64,000 nucleotides of DNA. Source: Leifsonia sp. PS1209. GTDB taxonomy: Bacteria > Actinomycetota > Actinomycetes > Actinomycetales > Microbacteriaceae. Both the position numbers and the translations under genes were made by a program. The stretch is taken from positions 3,472,001 to 3,536,000 of the forward strand of contig NZ_CP051154.1 in the NCBI RefSeq assembly GCF_012317045.1. Direction: 5' to 3'. Shown here piece after piece: positions 50,713-59,727 of the stretch (positions are counted from its first letter, which is position 1; each line of letters opens with the position of its first letter). The notes under the pieces are model-generated. The model saw nothing but the letters and a program-made list of their open reading frames with translations, made no database searches and was not told where the DNA came from.

Positions 50713-51657
50713 ATGACGACTCGAGAGAAGACGTGGGGCGCCGCGGCGGCGGCATTCCTGATCAGTGGGATGCTGGTCGGATTCGCACCACTCGACTCAG
50801 ATGCGATCCACGCGGCAAAGGCGGTCGCGACAATCCAACAGATTGCGCCGGAGGCGGTCGCCAACCCGGAGGGTACAACGCAGACCACTGATCCCGGCGT
50901 GGCGGTGAGCGACGAATCAGTCGGTGCCAGAGCGACGATCCCCACAGACGCGGCAGACGGCATCCAGATCGAAGGGGTGACCATTGGTCTCCCGTTCGCG
51001 GAGATGGCAGATGATGCCTCTGCATCCCAGCTCCCCGGGGTCGTGGTGTACGACAACAACAACGGCTCAGCCACCGTCCCCGTGATTCGCGAGCGCGGTA
51101 CTGTGCAGATTACAACGGTCATCGGAAACGCGAACGCGCCGAAACGGTACGACTATCCGATGCGGCTGGCGCGCGGGCAGTCATTGCACCTCAACGAGGA
51201 CGGGTCGGTCGTCGCAGCAGGTCGGGACGGCTCGTTCACCGCCTACGTTGCGAGCCCTTGGGCCAAGGACGCCAACGGCGACGCAGTTCCGACCCACTAT
51301 GAAGTCAGCGGCAACACACTGACTCAGGTTGTGGACTTCACTGCCGCCACCGCGTTTCCCGTCGTCGCCGACCCCACCATGGACATCCTCTGGTGGGGCG
51401 TTGCGGCCAAGCTGTCGAAGGCTGAGACCAAGAGCCTTGCGAGCCGGATCAGCACAGCTGCGGGCGGAGTGGCTGCGTTCTGCGGCTACGTGCCGATCAT
51501 CCAAGCCCGCGTGGCTTGCGGAATGACGATTGCGTGGCGTATCGCCTCCTGGGTCGACCCGGTTCGCCAGGCAGCCGCTCAGGGCCGTTGCGCCCAGATC
51601 AATGTCCCTTACGCGTCAGGAGTGGCCCTGTGGAACGTGACCAACGAAAAGTGCTGA
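50713..51657 (+). CDS. Secreted cysteine-containing protein, uncharacterised
   Basis: A 314-residue exported protein with a signal-like N-terminus (WGAAAAAFLISGMLVGFAPL). Residues 40-220 are a polar beta-rich part; from VVADPTMDILWWGVAAKLSK onward comes a distinct domain of about 90 residues with a Gly/Ala-rich hydrophobic stretch and four cysteines, ending in a terminal Cys. I recall similar C-terminal WWG-x-LS domains in other actinobacterial secreted proteins, without known role. G+C appears lower than that of neighbours. GGAGAGACG precedes the ATG. The following small membrane-protein gene overlaps its 3' end by 28 bases. Confidence 0.75.
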   Translation: MTTREKTWGAAAAAFLISGMLVGFAPLDSDAIHAAKAVATIQQIAPEAVANPEGTTQTTDPGVAVSDESVGARATIPTDAADGIQIEGVTIGLPFAEMADDASASQLPGVVVYDNNNGSATVPVIRERGTVQITTVIGNANAPKRYDYPMRLARGQSLHLNEDGSVVAAGRDGSFTAYVASPWAKDANGDAVPTHYEVSGNTLTQVVDFTAATAFPVVADPTMDILWWGVAAKLSKAETKSLASRISTAAGGVAAFCGYVPIIQARVACGMTIAWRIASWVDPVRQAAAQGRCAQINVPYASGVALWNVTNEKC

Positions 51658-51818
51658 GGGTCGACCTTCTGTGGGCGCTCGGCGGTGGAGCGCTGCTGCT
51701 GGCCTTCCTCCTCTGGGCGACCGAATCAACCGTTGGTGAGTCGGCTGTTGGTGCAGGCATCTTCGTCGTCATTGGCGCGACGGTCGCCCTGATGCGATTC
51801 AAGCGACGTTCAAGCTGA
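51630..51818 (+). CDS. Small two-helix membrane protein overlapping secreted-protein gene
   Basis: A 62-residue protein: a charged start (VERDQRKVLRV), helix 1 LLWALGGGALLLAFLLWA, a short outside loop, helix 2 AGIFVVIGATVALM and the basic end RFKRRSS. It starts at GTG 51630 in another frame inside the previous gene, with AGGAG 7 bases upstream, so the two are translationally coupled. Size and coupling suggest a dedicated partner of the secreted protein (secretion or immunity), but that is inference only. Confidence 0.7.
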   Translation: MERDQRKVLRVDLLWALGGGALLLAFLLWATESTVGESAVGAGIFVVIGATVALMRFKRRSS

Positions 51819-51821
51819 GCG

Positions 51822-51869
51822 GGCCCAGGGTCCCGCCGCGAACATCCGTTCGCGGTGGGACCCTGGGCC
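51822..51869. terminator. Perfect-class hairpin between convergent transcription units
   Basis: Arms 51822-51843 and 51848-51869 pair over 22 bases with one mismatch around a 4-base loop. The hairpin lies between the small membrane-protein gene (stop 51818) and the end of the peptide-uptake operon (stop 51889). No T run follows. Probably a bidirectional terminator or 3'-end stabiliser. Confidence 0.7.
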
Positions 51870-51888
51870 TGATCGGTGGAGGCGGCGA

Positions 51889-53676
51889 CTACTTCCCGCT
51901 CTTCACCGACCATTCCCAGAAGTTCCAGAACGGCCCGGTCTGGTTGCCCATGTACTTCACGCCGTCGACGCGCGAGCTGACGCCGAAGATGCCGGGCAGC
52001 TGGAAGAGCGGCAGGCCGTAGCCGTCAGCGAACGTGGCCTTGTCGATCTGCTGCTCGAGCGTGATGAGCTCGTCCTTGTCGACGGTGGTCTGCGTCTTGA
52101 CCGCCACGTCGTTCATCGCGTTGTAGCGGTTGTTGTTTCCCCCGCCGCCGGTCGCGAAGAGCTGCGGGATCATCGTGGTTCCCGCTCCGGGGCTGATCCA
52201 GCCGAACAGGGATGCGTCGTAGTTGCCACCGGGGAGGAGCTTGCTCCAGTCGGGCGAACCGGCGTCGACGACCTTGAAGCCAGCCTTGGAGGCCGAGGCC
52301 GAGATGGCCTGGAACTCGTCGACGCGGTTCGGGTTGTTCGTGTTGTAGAGGATCCGGACGGTCGGGGTGGCACCGGCGAGGAGCGCCTTGGCGCCGTCGA
52401 TGTCGACCTTGTCGAACTTGTCAGAACCGTTCTGCTTCACACTGGCGGCGTACTCGTCCTGGCTGGGAAGCCAGATCTGCGAGTTCAGCACCTCGGCCTT
52501 GGGGTTCACCGGGGTGACGATGGAGTCGAGGATCTGCTGACGCGGGATGGTCTTCAGGAACGCTTCGCGCACCTTCGGGTCCTGGAAGACGGGAGCCCCG
52601 AAGTTGAGATCGAGGTGGTCGTACGAGACCTGATCGCCCGCCAGCACCGTCGCACTGGTCGCCTTGAGGGCGGTCAGCGTGTCCGCGGAGGCCTGCGGGT
52701 TGATGATGTCGACCTCACCGTTCTGCAGCGCGGTCACCTGCGCGTTCGAGTCCGGGATGATGCGGAACACGACCTTGTCGACCTTCGGCTTCAGGCCGCC
52801 GGCGTAGTACTTGTTCTTGACCATCGTGATCGACTGCCCGGGCGTCCAGCCGGATACCACGAACGGGCCGGAGGCGACCAGGAGATCCTTGTCGGTCGGG
52901 AACGCGGTGATGTCGTAGCCGGTGTTGGCGAAGTCCGCGGCCTTCTTGAGCGTCGCATCCGGGGCGGTCGGTGCGGCCTTGTCGCCCTTGGGCAGGCCCT
53001 TCAGCAGTTTGGTCAGGTCGGCGGGGAACGAGAGACCAGCCTTCTTGGCGAGCACATGCGCGGGGAGCGCGATCGGGTTGAACAGCTCCCAGTCCACGAA
53101 CGGCTTGGCGTACGTCAGTGTGATCGTCCTGTTGTCATCGCTGACGGCGGGGTACGCCGTCTGGTCGATGCCCGCCGTGCCGGCGGCCGGGGTGAAGTAC
53201 TGGGTGCCGGAGGTGACCTCGCCGGTGGCCTCGTCGAACGTGGCCGAGTCGTAGTATCCGGACTGCATCGCCCAGCCGAGGATCATGTCGTCGGCCGTGA
53301 CCGGCTCACCGTCCGACCACTTGTCCGCCTTGTTCAGCGTGTACTTGACCGTCAGCGGGTCGTCCGAGGTCTTCTCGAAGGTGCCGAACTTGTCGTCGTG
53401 GACGATCTTGTAGTTGTCGTCGATGTACTGGAACCCCGAGCCGTATGCGCCGTTGAGATAGCCGACCTGGCCGTTGGTGTCCACGTTGCCCTGCGGCGTC
53501 GACGGGTTCAGCGAGGTCAGGTCGTTGACCACGGCGACCGTGACGGTGCCTCCCGTCGCGGCGGTCGAACCCGACGTGCTGCCGGATGTGGTGCAGGCGG
53601 ACAGCGCAAGGGCTGCGACGCCGGCGAGGGCGACAGCGGTGATCGCGTGCCGTGCCCTGCTCTTTCTGATGTGCAT
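51889..53676 (-). CDS. Peptide-type ABC transporter substrate-binding lipoprotein
   Basis: A 595-residue exported lipoprotein of the SBP_bac_5 (DppA/OppA) family. The signal peptide ends in the lipobox ALSACTT. The mature protein shows VTVAVVNDLTSLNP, the family motif region KWSDGEPVTADDMILGW and the C-terminal LPLFQLPGIFGV. It delivers peptides or peptide-like amines to the permeases encoded 10 kb upstream in the same transcript; being last in the operon is unusual for a binding protein. AGGAG lies before ATG 53676. It is preceded by the dehydrogenase genes after a 49-base gap. Confidence 0.93.
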   Translation of the reverse strand: MHIRKSRARHAITAVALAGVAALALSACTTSGSTSGSTAATGGTVTVAVVNDLTSLNPSTPQGNVDTNGQVGYLNGAYGSGFQYIDDNYKIVHDDKFGTFEKTSDDPLTVKYTLNKADKWSDGEPVTADDMILGWAMQSGYYDSATFDEATGEVTSGTQYFTPAAGTAGIDQTAYPAVSDDNRTITLTYAKPFVDWELFNPIALPAHVLAKKAGLSFPADLTKLLKGLPKGDKAAPTAPDATLKKAADFANTGYDITAFPTDKDLLVASGPFVVSGWTPGQSITMVKNKYYAGGLKPKVDKVVFRIIPDSNAQVTALQNGEVDIINPQASADTLTALKATSATVLAGDQVSYDHLDLNFGAPVFQDPKVREAFLKTIPRQQILDSIVTPVNPKAEVLNSQIWLPSQDEYAASVKQNGSDKFDKVDIDGAKALLAGATPTVRILYNTNNPNRVDEFQAISASASKAGFKVVDAGSPDWSKLLPGGNYDASLFGWISPGAGTTMIPQLFATGGGGNNNRYNAMNDVAVKTQTTVDKDELITLEQQIDKATFADGYGLPLFQLPGIFGVSSRVDGVKYMGNQTGPFWNFWEWSVKSGK

Positions 53677-53725
53677 TGTTTCTCCTGTGTTTGTGCTGCG
53701 GATCGTGAGTCTGGGAGCGCTTCGG

Positions 53726-55180
53726 TCAGGGTTCCATCGGGTCCTCCCCGAGCGCGGCGTACGCACTGAGAGGCACGGGCTTGACCGGCACGTGCGCGGC
53801 GAACCGTCCGACCTCATCCACCCGGCGGTGGCGTCTGGCCGCGACGATGGCGGCGACGGCGGTCTCGCAGTAGCGGCCTTGGCACGGGCCCATGCCGCTG
53901 CGGCACTCGAGTTTGACGGCACTCGCCGTGCCGAAATGGGGGTTGCTGTCGAGGACGTCTTCGATCGTACGTCGGCTGACGACCTCGCACCGGCACACGG
54001 TGGTCGCCGGAGTCGCCAGGGCGAGGAGCGCCGCGCGGTTCGGCTCGAACATGCGCTCGACCACGCGGGAGAAGCGACGGGCCGCGCGGACGCCGCGACG
54101 CGCATCCAGGAGGGCGCGCTCGCTCGCCGTGGCACCGGTGCGCCCGTCGGCCGACGCCAGGTCGGCGGCGATGCCGAGTCCAGCGAGCCGTCCTTCCGCG
54201 CGGGATTGCTCGGCCCCGGCGACGCCGGTCGGCTCGCCCGCCACGTACACGCCGGGAATCGAGGTCGCCATCGTCTCATCGTGTTCGACGACCCAGCCGC
54301 CCTTCGGAGAGTCCCAGCGCAGCGTGCAGTCGAGTTGCCTGGCGAGCTCGGTCGACGGCTGGAATCCGTAGCCGACCACCAGCGCGTCCGTCTGCACGGT
54401 GCGCGGTGTCCCGCGCTTCCGCCAGGCCCGGTCGACCGGAGCGAGGGTCGCCGCCGTGAGCGCGCCATCCCCTTCTGCCGCCGTCACGATCGTGCGCGTG
54501 GAGATGCGCACCCCGGCGGCGACGAGTCTGGCGACGGACGCCGCCGTCTCCGCGAACAGCCCGACGTGTCCCGGGACGGCGGGCACAGCACGGACGGCCT
54601 CGCCGAGCCCCGGCAGCCCGCGGGCGAATGCGACCTCGGCGATGTCGGCCCCGGCTGACCGCAGCTGCTCGGCGACGACGAGCAGCAGTGGGTGCGATCC
54701 CGCCAGCACGAACCGCTTCGCCACGAGCAGCCGCTGGCTCTTCAGGAATCCCTGCACGGCGCCCGCCATCATCACACCGGGCAGCGTCCATCCCGGGAAG
54801 GCGACGGGCAGGTCGTACGCTCCGGTCGCGATCAGCAGGCGGCGGGCTCTGATGCGCCTCGAACCGTCCGGCGCTGCCAGCGCGATGCTGAACGCCGAAG
54901 CGCCGTCCACCCGTTCGGGGAACACCCCGAAGGCCGTCGTCCCCGCCAGCCACTGGATGCGCTGGTGCGTCTCCGCAGCGGCGAGCAGACCGCCTGCCCA
55001 CCGGTATCCGGCCGGGGACGGGGCACCCGTCGCCCCGAACTCCACGGGAGGACGCCGGAAGATCTGGCCGCCCGGGCGCTGCTGCTCGTCGATGACGACG
55101 ACGCCGATCCCCTGGTCGGCGGCTGCCAGCGCGGCGGCGACGCCTGCCGGTCCTGCCCCGATCACAGCGAGGTCGTACAT
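53726..55180 (-). CDS. FAD/NAD-linked dehydrogenase subunit with BFD-like iron-sulfur site
   Basis: A 484-residue flavoprotein, alpha-type subunit of HcnB/OoxA/D-hydroxyproline-dehydrogenase complexes. FAD loop VIGAGPAGVAAALAAAD is at the N-terminus, an internal VAGEPTGVAGAEQSRAEGRLAG follows, and the C-terminus has a BFD-like cluster of cysteines (VCRCEVV ... GPCQGRYCE). With the next two genes it forms a three-subunit amine or imino-acid dehydrogenase. Electron acceptor unknown. One base separates its start from the [2Fe-2S] subunit gene. Confidence 0.9.
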   Translation of the reverse strand: MYDLAVIGAGPAGVAAALAAADQGIGVVVIDEQQRPGGQIFRRPPVEFGATGAPSPAGYRWAGGLLAAAETHQRIQWLAGTTAFGVFPERVDGASAFSIALAAPDGSRRIRARRLLIATGAYDLPVAFPGWTLPGVMMAGAVQGFLKSQRLLVAKRFVLAGSHPLLLVVAEQLRSAGADIAEVAFARGLPGLGEAVRAVPAVPGHVGLFAETAASVARLVAAGVRISTRTIVTAAEGDGALTAATLAPVDRAWRKRGTPRTVQTDALVVGYGFQPSTELARQLDCTLRWDSPKGGWVVEHDETMATSIPGVYVAGEPTGVAGAEQSRAEGRLAGLGIAADLASADGRTGATASERALLDARRGVRAARRFSRVVERMFEPNRAALLALATPATTVCRCEVVSRRTIEDVLDSNPHFGTASAVKLECRSGMGPCQGRYCETAVAAIVAARRHRRVDEVGRFAAHVPVKPVPLSAYAALGEDPMEP

Positions 55181-55181
55181 G

Positions 55182-55463
55182 TCAGTCTCCTTGTCCGGTT
55201 CGGATGCTCATGCCGTCCGCCACCGGCGTCAGGCAGGCGCGGGTCATCGGCCGCCCGTCGATCTCGACAGAGCAGTCGAAGCAGGTGCCCATGTTGCACA
55301 GCGGCTGCCGCGGCTCCCCTCCGCGCGTGGTGAACACCGTGACCCCTGCCGCGAGCAGGGCGCCGGCCACGGTCTCGCCGGCGAAGCAGGCCACCGGTGC
55401 GCCGTCGACGTCCAGCGTCACCGGTTCCTCGCGCTCACGCGGGAGCCTCCTGGTCTCAGACAT
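55182..55463 (-). CDS. [2Fe-2S] subunit of flavin dehydrogenase complex
   Basis: A 93-residue ferredoxin-like protein, HcnA/gamma-subunit type. The cluster cysteines are in CNMGTCFDC with a further Cys in TRACLTPV, the reduced plant-type ferredoxin pattern of this family. The N-terminus (LDVDGAPVACFAGETVAGALLAAG) is the typical strand-helix. It wires electrons between the two flavoprotein subunits encoded on either side. Its start overlaps the stop of the DAO-type subunit gene by eight bases. Confidence 0.92.
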   Translation of the reverse strand: MSETRRLPREREEPVTLDVDGAPVACFAGETVAGALLAAGVTVFTTRGGEPRQPLCNMGTCFDCSVEIDGRPMTRACLTPVADGMSIRTGQGD

Positions 55464-56658
55464 GGGCCATCCCTCCGAAGCGCAGCGGCTGGTACGGCGC
55501 CATCTCGATCGCGGTGCTGCGCCCCTGCGCCAGATCGGTCAGGATGCGCGCGAAGCTCGGGCCGAGCGTGAAAGCGGAGCCGCCCGTTGCGACGAAGACG
55601 CCCGGCCGCCCCGGCACCGCGCCCGCGAGGGGGAGCTGGTCCGGGGTCACGGTGGTGGTCCCGACCCAGGTGCGCAGCACGGGCAGCGGAGCGAGCCGCG
55701 GCACCACGCGCAGCGCGGCGAGCGCATTCCCGGCGACGGACTCCTGCAGCAGGTGCGGTCGCGCAGACAGGTCCGGCAGCCCGTCGGCTCCGGTGGCGAG
55801 CGTGGCGGGCCAGCCCCCTCCGATCAGCACGGTCCCGTCCGGCGACTGCTTGAGCGACAGCCGGGTTCCCGCGTGCTGCACGAGATGCGGGATGAACGAC
55901 GGGGTCTTGGCGGTCACCGACATGGTCAGCGCCAGCGGAATGGTCGACAGGCGCACGTCGAGCATCGCCCCCAGCTGCGACGTCCACACGCCGCCGGCGA
56001 GCATCACGGTCTGGGCGACGAAGGTGCGCTGCACGGCGCGCCCGTCCGCATCCACCGACGACGTCTCCACACGCCAGCGGGAGCCGTCGCGGCGGATCGC
56101 GGTCACCTCCGTTCCGGTCAGGATGCTCGCGCCGAGACGCTCTGCACCGCGCGCGAGCGCCGGCCCGGCCCTGCGGGTGTCCGCCTTGCCCTCGATCGGG
56201 CAGAACGCCGCCGCCACGACGGAGTCGGAGAGGTACGGCGCGATCGCGTGCACCTCATCCCGGTCGAGGAGCGACACGTCGAGGCCCCATGACCGCTCCA
56301 GCTCGGCCTTGCGTTCGAGGACGGCGGCCTGCTCGGCGTTCTCGGCGAGCATCAGGCCGCCGTTCTGCACCACACCGACGGATTCGCCGAGCTCGTCGGC
56401 GAGACGCGCCCAGTGGGCCGCGGCGTCCAGGTGCAGTGGCATGGCCTCTGCCGCCTGCCGCGCCGCCTCCAGACCGTGCTCCACCATCCGGTATTCGAGC
56501 TGGAAATGCAGGCTGCCCGCGTTCTGGCCGGAGGCGTGCTGGTTCAGCTGGTCTCGCTCGATCAGCACGACCTCAGCGCCGTCACCGGCGAGCATCCAGG
56601 CCAGCGCCGATCCGAGCAGCCCGCCGCCGACGACGACGGAGTCGACGATGGTGCTCAC
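55456..56658 (-). CDS. DAO-type FAD oxidoreductase, catalytic subunit
   Basis: A 400-residue flavoprotein of the D-amino-acid/sarcosine oxidase family (HcnC/OoxB/beta-subunit type). FAD loop SVVVGGGLLGSALAWMLAGDGAEVVLIER, then the glycine-rich QNAGSLH and the C-terminal ATGGSAFTLGPSFARILTDLA are conserved. It should oxidise a secondary amine or D-amino acid, with D-hydroxyproline, D-proline, sarcosine or an opine as candidates. Being next to a DapA-family gene favours hydroxyproline. It overlaps the DapA-family gene by four bases. Confidence 0.9.
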   Translation of the reverse strand: MSTIVDSVVVGGGLLGSALAWMLAGDGAEVVLIERDQLNQHASGQNAGSLHFQLEYRMVEHGLEAARQAAEAMPLHLDAAAHWARLADELGESVGVVQNGGLMLAENAEQAAVLERKAELERSWGLDVSLLDRDEVHAIAPYLSDSVVAAAFCPIEGKADTRRAGPALARGAERLGASILTGTEVTAIRRDGSRWRVETSSVDADGRAVQRTFVAQTVMLAGGVWTSQLGAMLDVRLSTIPLALTMSVTAKTPSFIPHLVQHAGTRLSLKQSPDGTVLIGGGWPATLATGADGLPDLSARPHLLQESVAGNALAALRVVPRLAPLPVLRTWVGTTTVTPDQLPLAGAVPGRPGVFVATGGSAFTLGPSFARILTDLAQGRSTAIEMAPYQPLRFGGMAHV

Positions 56659-57587
56659 GACAGCGGAACGGTTTCGACGCCGAGACCCTCCAGCGTCGAA
56701 CGCACGATCTGCACCTCGTCCTCGGTGAGTTCGAGCAGGGGACGGCGGACGTATCCGGCCGGGACGCCCCGCAGCCGGAGCGCGGTCTTCATGATGGCCT
56801 GGGCGTTGCCGAACTGCGCCCCGTAGTCCTGGGTGAACCAGCGCTGCATCACGACGCGGTCCTTGGCGCCGAGCGCCAGCGCACGGTCGCGGTCCCCCGC
56901 GGCGAGCGCCCGCCAGAAGTCGGGGTGGTCGGCGCCGAGCGGAGCGCCGGAGCCCATCAGTCCGTCGCCGCGGCCCAGACCGACGAGGTCGGCGCCGAGC
57001 TCGCTGGTCGGGATGCCGAAGTACCGCACCGTGTTGCCGAGCGCGTACAGACCGCTCAGGAACCCGGCCGTGTCGCCCGTGGAGTTCTTGATGGCGACGA
57101 CGTTCTCGATCTCCGCGAGTTCGGAGAGCAGGTCGGTGTCGAGGTCGACGATGCAGCCGCGCGGCCAGTTGTAGATGCAGATCGGGATGTCCGTCGCATC
57201 CGAGACCTCCTGGTAGAAGGCGACGACCTCGCGCCTGGTCGGCACGATGTACGGCGGCGGGGTGAGCAGGATGCCGTCGAGCCCGGCGCGCTCAGCCGCC
57301 TTGGCGTGCCGGATGGCCTCCGCCGCCGTGAACGCGTTGCAGCCGCCGAGCACCCACATGCTCGATCCGGCGATGGATGCGCCCTGCCGGAACAGCTCGG
57401 CGCGCTCCTGCTCGCTCAGGCTGAACCACTCGCCCGTCGTCCCCGCGAGCACGACACCGTGCATCCTCTCGGCGGCGAGCCAGCCCAGCTGCTGCTCGAA
57501 CGCCGGGAAGTCGAGCTCGCCGTCGCGGGTGAACGGCGTCGTGATGGCCGGGATATAGCCGTGCCACTCCACGCTGTCTCTGTTCAT
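56655..57587 (-). CDS. DapA-family (DHDPS/NAL) lyase or deaminase
   Basis: A 310-residue TIM-barrel enzyme of the dihydrodipicolinate synthase family. The Schiff-base lysine is in NVVAIKNSTGD, the tyrosine in CIYNWPRG, and the pyruvate-binding motif is GTTGEWFSLSEQER. It is not a housekeeping dapA, given its place among catabolic genes. A close functional match is pyrroline-4-hydroxy-2-carboxylate deaminase, the step after D-hydroxyproline dehydrogenase, but other lyases are possible. Four-base overlaps link both neighbours. Confidence 0.88.
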   Translation of the reverse strand: MNRDSVEWHGYIPAITTPFTRDGELDFPAFEQQLGWLAAERMHGVVLAGTTGEWFSLSEQERAELFRQGASIAGSSMWVLGGCNAFTAAEAIRHAKAAERAGLDGILLTPPPYIVPTRREVVAFYQEVSDATDIPICIYNWPRGCIVDLDTDLLSELAEIENVVAIKNSTGDTAGFLSGLYALGNTVRYFGIPTSELGADLVGLGRGDGLMGSGAPLGADHPDFWRALAAGDRDRALALGAKDRVVMQRWFTQDYGAQFGNAQAIMKTALRLRGVPAGYVRRPLLELTEDEVQIVRSTLEGLGVETVPLS

Positions 57588-58036
57588 CGGTGGTCCTCCT
57601 CTGCCGGCACCGCTGCCGGTTCGATGTCTGTGGCGTGGTGGTGCACGATCCGCCAGCCGGATTCGTCGCGGCGTACAACGTCGGTGACCCTCACCAGCTC
57701 ACTGACCGGCGCGCCGGTGGATGCGCGCACCTCCAGCAGGTAGCGGAGCACGCCGGTGTCTCCCCACCGGTCGGCGACGATGCCGACGGGCTGGACGAGC
57801 GGGAGCGGCGTCGTGCGCTGCTCGAGGGCGATCGCCGGTCCGCGGAGTTCGTCCAGTTCGGCGATCCCCCGCAGCAGCCGCGGGTCCGCGCTCTCCCAGA
57901 CCGTCACCTCAGGATGCAGCCGTGCATCGAACGCGGCGCGGTCGCCGAGGTGCGCGTAGAGGTCTTCCACGAACAGGCGGAGTTTGCCTGCGTCGGTGTT
58001 GGGTTCGTGGTGCACTGTCGTGCCTTTCGTGGTCAT
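57584..58036 (-). CDS. NTF2-like/SnoaL-type small protein
   Basis: A 150-residue protein with a cone-shaped NTF2-like fold: LRLFVEDLYAHLGDRAAFDARLHPEVTVWE at the start and VTDVVRRDESGWRIVHHHATD at the end, the pattern of DUF4440/SnoaL-like proteins. It could be a small isomerase or dehydratase, or a binding protein. It is embedded between a peptidase gene and the DapA-family gene with four-base overlaps on both sides, so it belongs to the pathway. ATG 58036 was chosen for the overlap. Confidence 0.78.
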   Translation of the reverse strand: MTTKGTTVHHEPNTDAGKLRLFVEDLYAHLGDRAAFDARLHPEVTVWESADPRLLRGIAELDELRGPAIALEQRTTPLPLVQPVGIVADRWGDTGVLRYLLEVRASTGAPVSELVRVTDVVRRDESGWRIVHHHATDIEPAAVPAEEDHR

Positions 58037-59727
58037 CGGTCGCCGAGAAGGGTGGAGCGGAGCGGGCCGAGACCCATCGGGCCGGCTCCCAGCGCATCCC
58101 GGTGAAAGCTCTTCAGGTCGAAGCCGGCGCCGAGGCGCTGGCGGGACTGCTCGCGCGCATCCCGCCACAGCTTCGCGCCGACCTTGAACGCGAGCGCCTG
58201 ACCCGGCCAGCCGAAGTACCTGTCGACCTCGAATTTCGCCGTGTGGGCGTCGGTCATCGCCAGGTCGCGCAGGAAGGAGCCGGCGAGCTCCGGCGTCCAG
58301 GCGGTGGCGTCGGCGATGGTGGTCGCGGGGATCGCGCGTCCGGTGTGCAGGCCGAGGTCGGCGACGATGCGCACCGACCTCCAGATCTGGCCGAGCACCA
58401 TGCCGAGCCGTTCGGCGGGGCTGCGGATCAGCCCCAACTCGTCGGCGAGCCCCTCGGAGTAGTGCGCCCAGCCCTCTGCGTAGCCGTGCACCTCGCAGAG
58501 GTAGCGCTGCCAGGGGTGCAGGGATGCGTTGGCCCGGTTGATCGAGTGCTCGAGGTGGTGGCCGGGGACGCCCTCGTGGTGCACACTCGTCACCTCGTGC
58601 CAGGTGGCGATGGATGACAGGCCGCGCGGAATGGTCCAGACGATCTTGCTCCTGCTGCTCCCGTCCGGTGCGCCCGGCAGGTAGTAGACGACTCCGGATG
58701 CTGCTTCCGTGACCACGCACTCCACCTCGCCGATGTCGGCGGGCAGGTCGAACGCCGTGCCGTCGAGCTGAGCGATGGTCTGGTCGACGCGGGCGCGGAG
58801 CCACGCCGCGATCTCGTCCTGGCCGGACAGGGACTGATCCCCGGACGCCTCGAGAGCGGCGACGGCGCGACGGACGACGTCCGGATCCACCGGCGTCCCG
58901 GTGAGTTCGGACGCGATGCGCCTGGACTCGGCGACGAGGCGTTCCAGTTCGCTCCAGCCGTATGCGTAGATGTCGTCGAGGTCGAGGTCGCTGCCGAGGA
59001 ACGCACGCGCTGTGGCCTGGTAGACCTCCTCGCCGACGGCGTCTTCGGTCGGCGCTGAGGCCGCGAGCTCGGAGCGCAGGAAACTCTCGAAGGCGGCGAA
59101 AGCGGCCGTCGCGTCCGCGGCGAGCGCCACGAGTCTCGTCGCCCGCGCTGCATCCAGCCCCTGAGTGCGCAGTGAACCGAAGTAGTCCATCCCGTCCGGG
59201 TCGATCCAGGATGCGATCTGATCGGCGACCACCGTCACCTGAGTGAGACCGGCGACGCCGCCGCCGCTGAAACGGCCGAGCTCGCCCTGGTCGCGCGACC
59301 ATTCGAGGCGGCGGCGCAGGTCGTCGAGGGTGGACGGGACCGCGGCGAGGCGGGCGAGCACGGCGTCACCTGCGGCGTCCGGAGTCACCACCGTGTCATC
59401 GAACGCCTCGCGGATGAAGTGCACCGGGGTGGCGAGCGGCGCGAGCAGGCGGGGCGTGAATCCCGTGTCGAACAGGGACACGTCGCTGTCGAGCCGTTCG
59501 AGCATCGCCGCGTGCAGGGGGCGGTCCGCCGCATCCAGTGTCGTCCGGTCGATGGCGCGGAGCTCGTCGGCGACCGCGGCGTCGAGTGCCCGCCTGGCCT
59601 CCGCCCACTCGGGCGAGAAGTCCTGCAGGCGGTCGGCGGCCGGACGGCCGAGCGCTTGGGCCGCGGCAGGCTCGTGCGGAGCCAGCGCCGCCAGGTAGCG
59701 GTCGGCGATCTCGCGCACGGCGCTCAT
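58033..59727 (-). CDS. DUF885 peptidase-like protein
   Basis: A 564-residue cytosolic protein of the DUF885 family, an M32-like all-helical fold. The diagnostic metal motif HEGVPGHHLEH sits near residue 375, and GYAEGWAHYSEGLADELG is the second conserved block. Family members are presumed metallopeptidases; activity on dipeptides has been suggested for some. In this operon it would cleave the imported peptides. It has no signal peptide and is joined to the amidohydrolase gene by a four-base overlap. Confidence 0.87.
   Translation of the reverse strand: MSAVREIADRYLAALAPHEPAAAQALGRPAADRLQDFSPEWAEARRALDAAVADELRAIDRTTLDAADRPLHAAMLERLDSDVSLFDTGFTPRLLAPLATPVHFIREAFDDTVVTPDAAGDAVLARLAAVPSTLDDLRRRLEWSRDQGELGRFSGGGVAGLTQVTVVADQIASWIDPDGMDYFGSLRTQGLDAARATRLVALAADATAAFAAFESFLRSELAASAPTEDAVGEEVYQATARAFLGSDLDLDDIYAYGWSELERLVAESRRIASELTGTPVDPDVVRRAVAALEASGDQSLSGQDEIAAWLRARVDQTIAQLDGTAFDLPADIGEVECVVTEAASGVVYYLPGAPDGSSRSKIVWTIPRGLSSIATWHEVTSVHHEGVPGHHLEHSINRANASLHPWQRYLCEVHGYAEGWAHYSEGLADELGLIRSPAERLGMVLGQIWRSVRIVADLGLHTGRAIPATTIADATAWTPELAGSFLRDLAMTDAHTAKFEVDRYFGWPGQALAFKVGAKLWRDAREQSRQRLGAGFDLKSFHRDALGAGPMGLGPLRSTLLGDR

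Noticed and set aside
50640-51818. Insertion sequence or prophage remnant around the lower-GC pair
   Set aside because: No transposase, integrase, terminal inverted repeats or tRNA target were found; composition alone is weak evidence.
56655-57587. Housekeeping dapA for lysine synthesis
   Set aside because: It lies inside a catabolic operon with overlapping starts and stops, and its active-site context (YNWPRG) differs from typical DapA; a catabolic lyase or deaminase is more likely.
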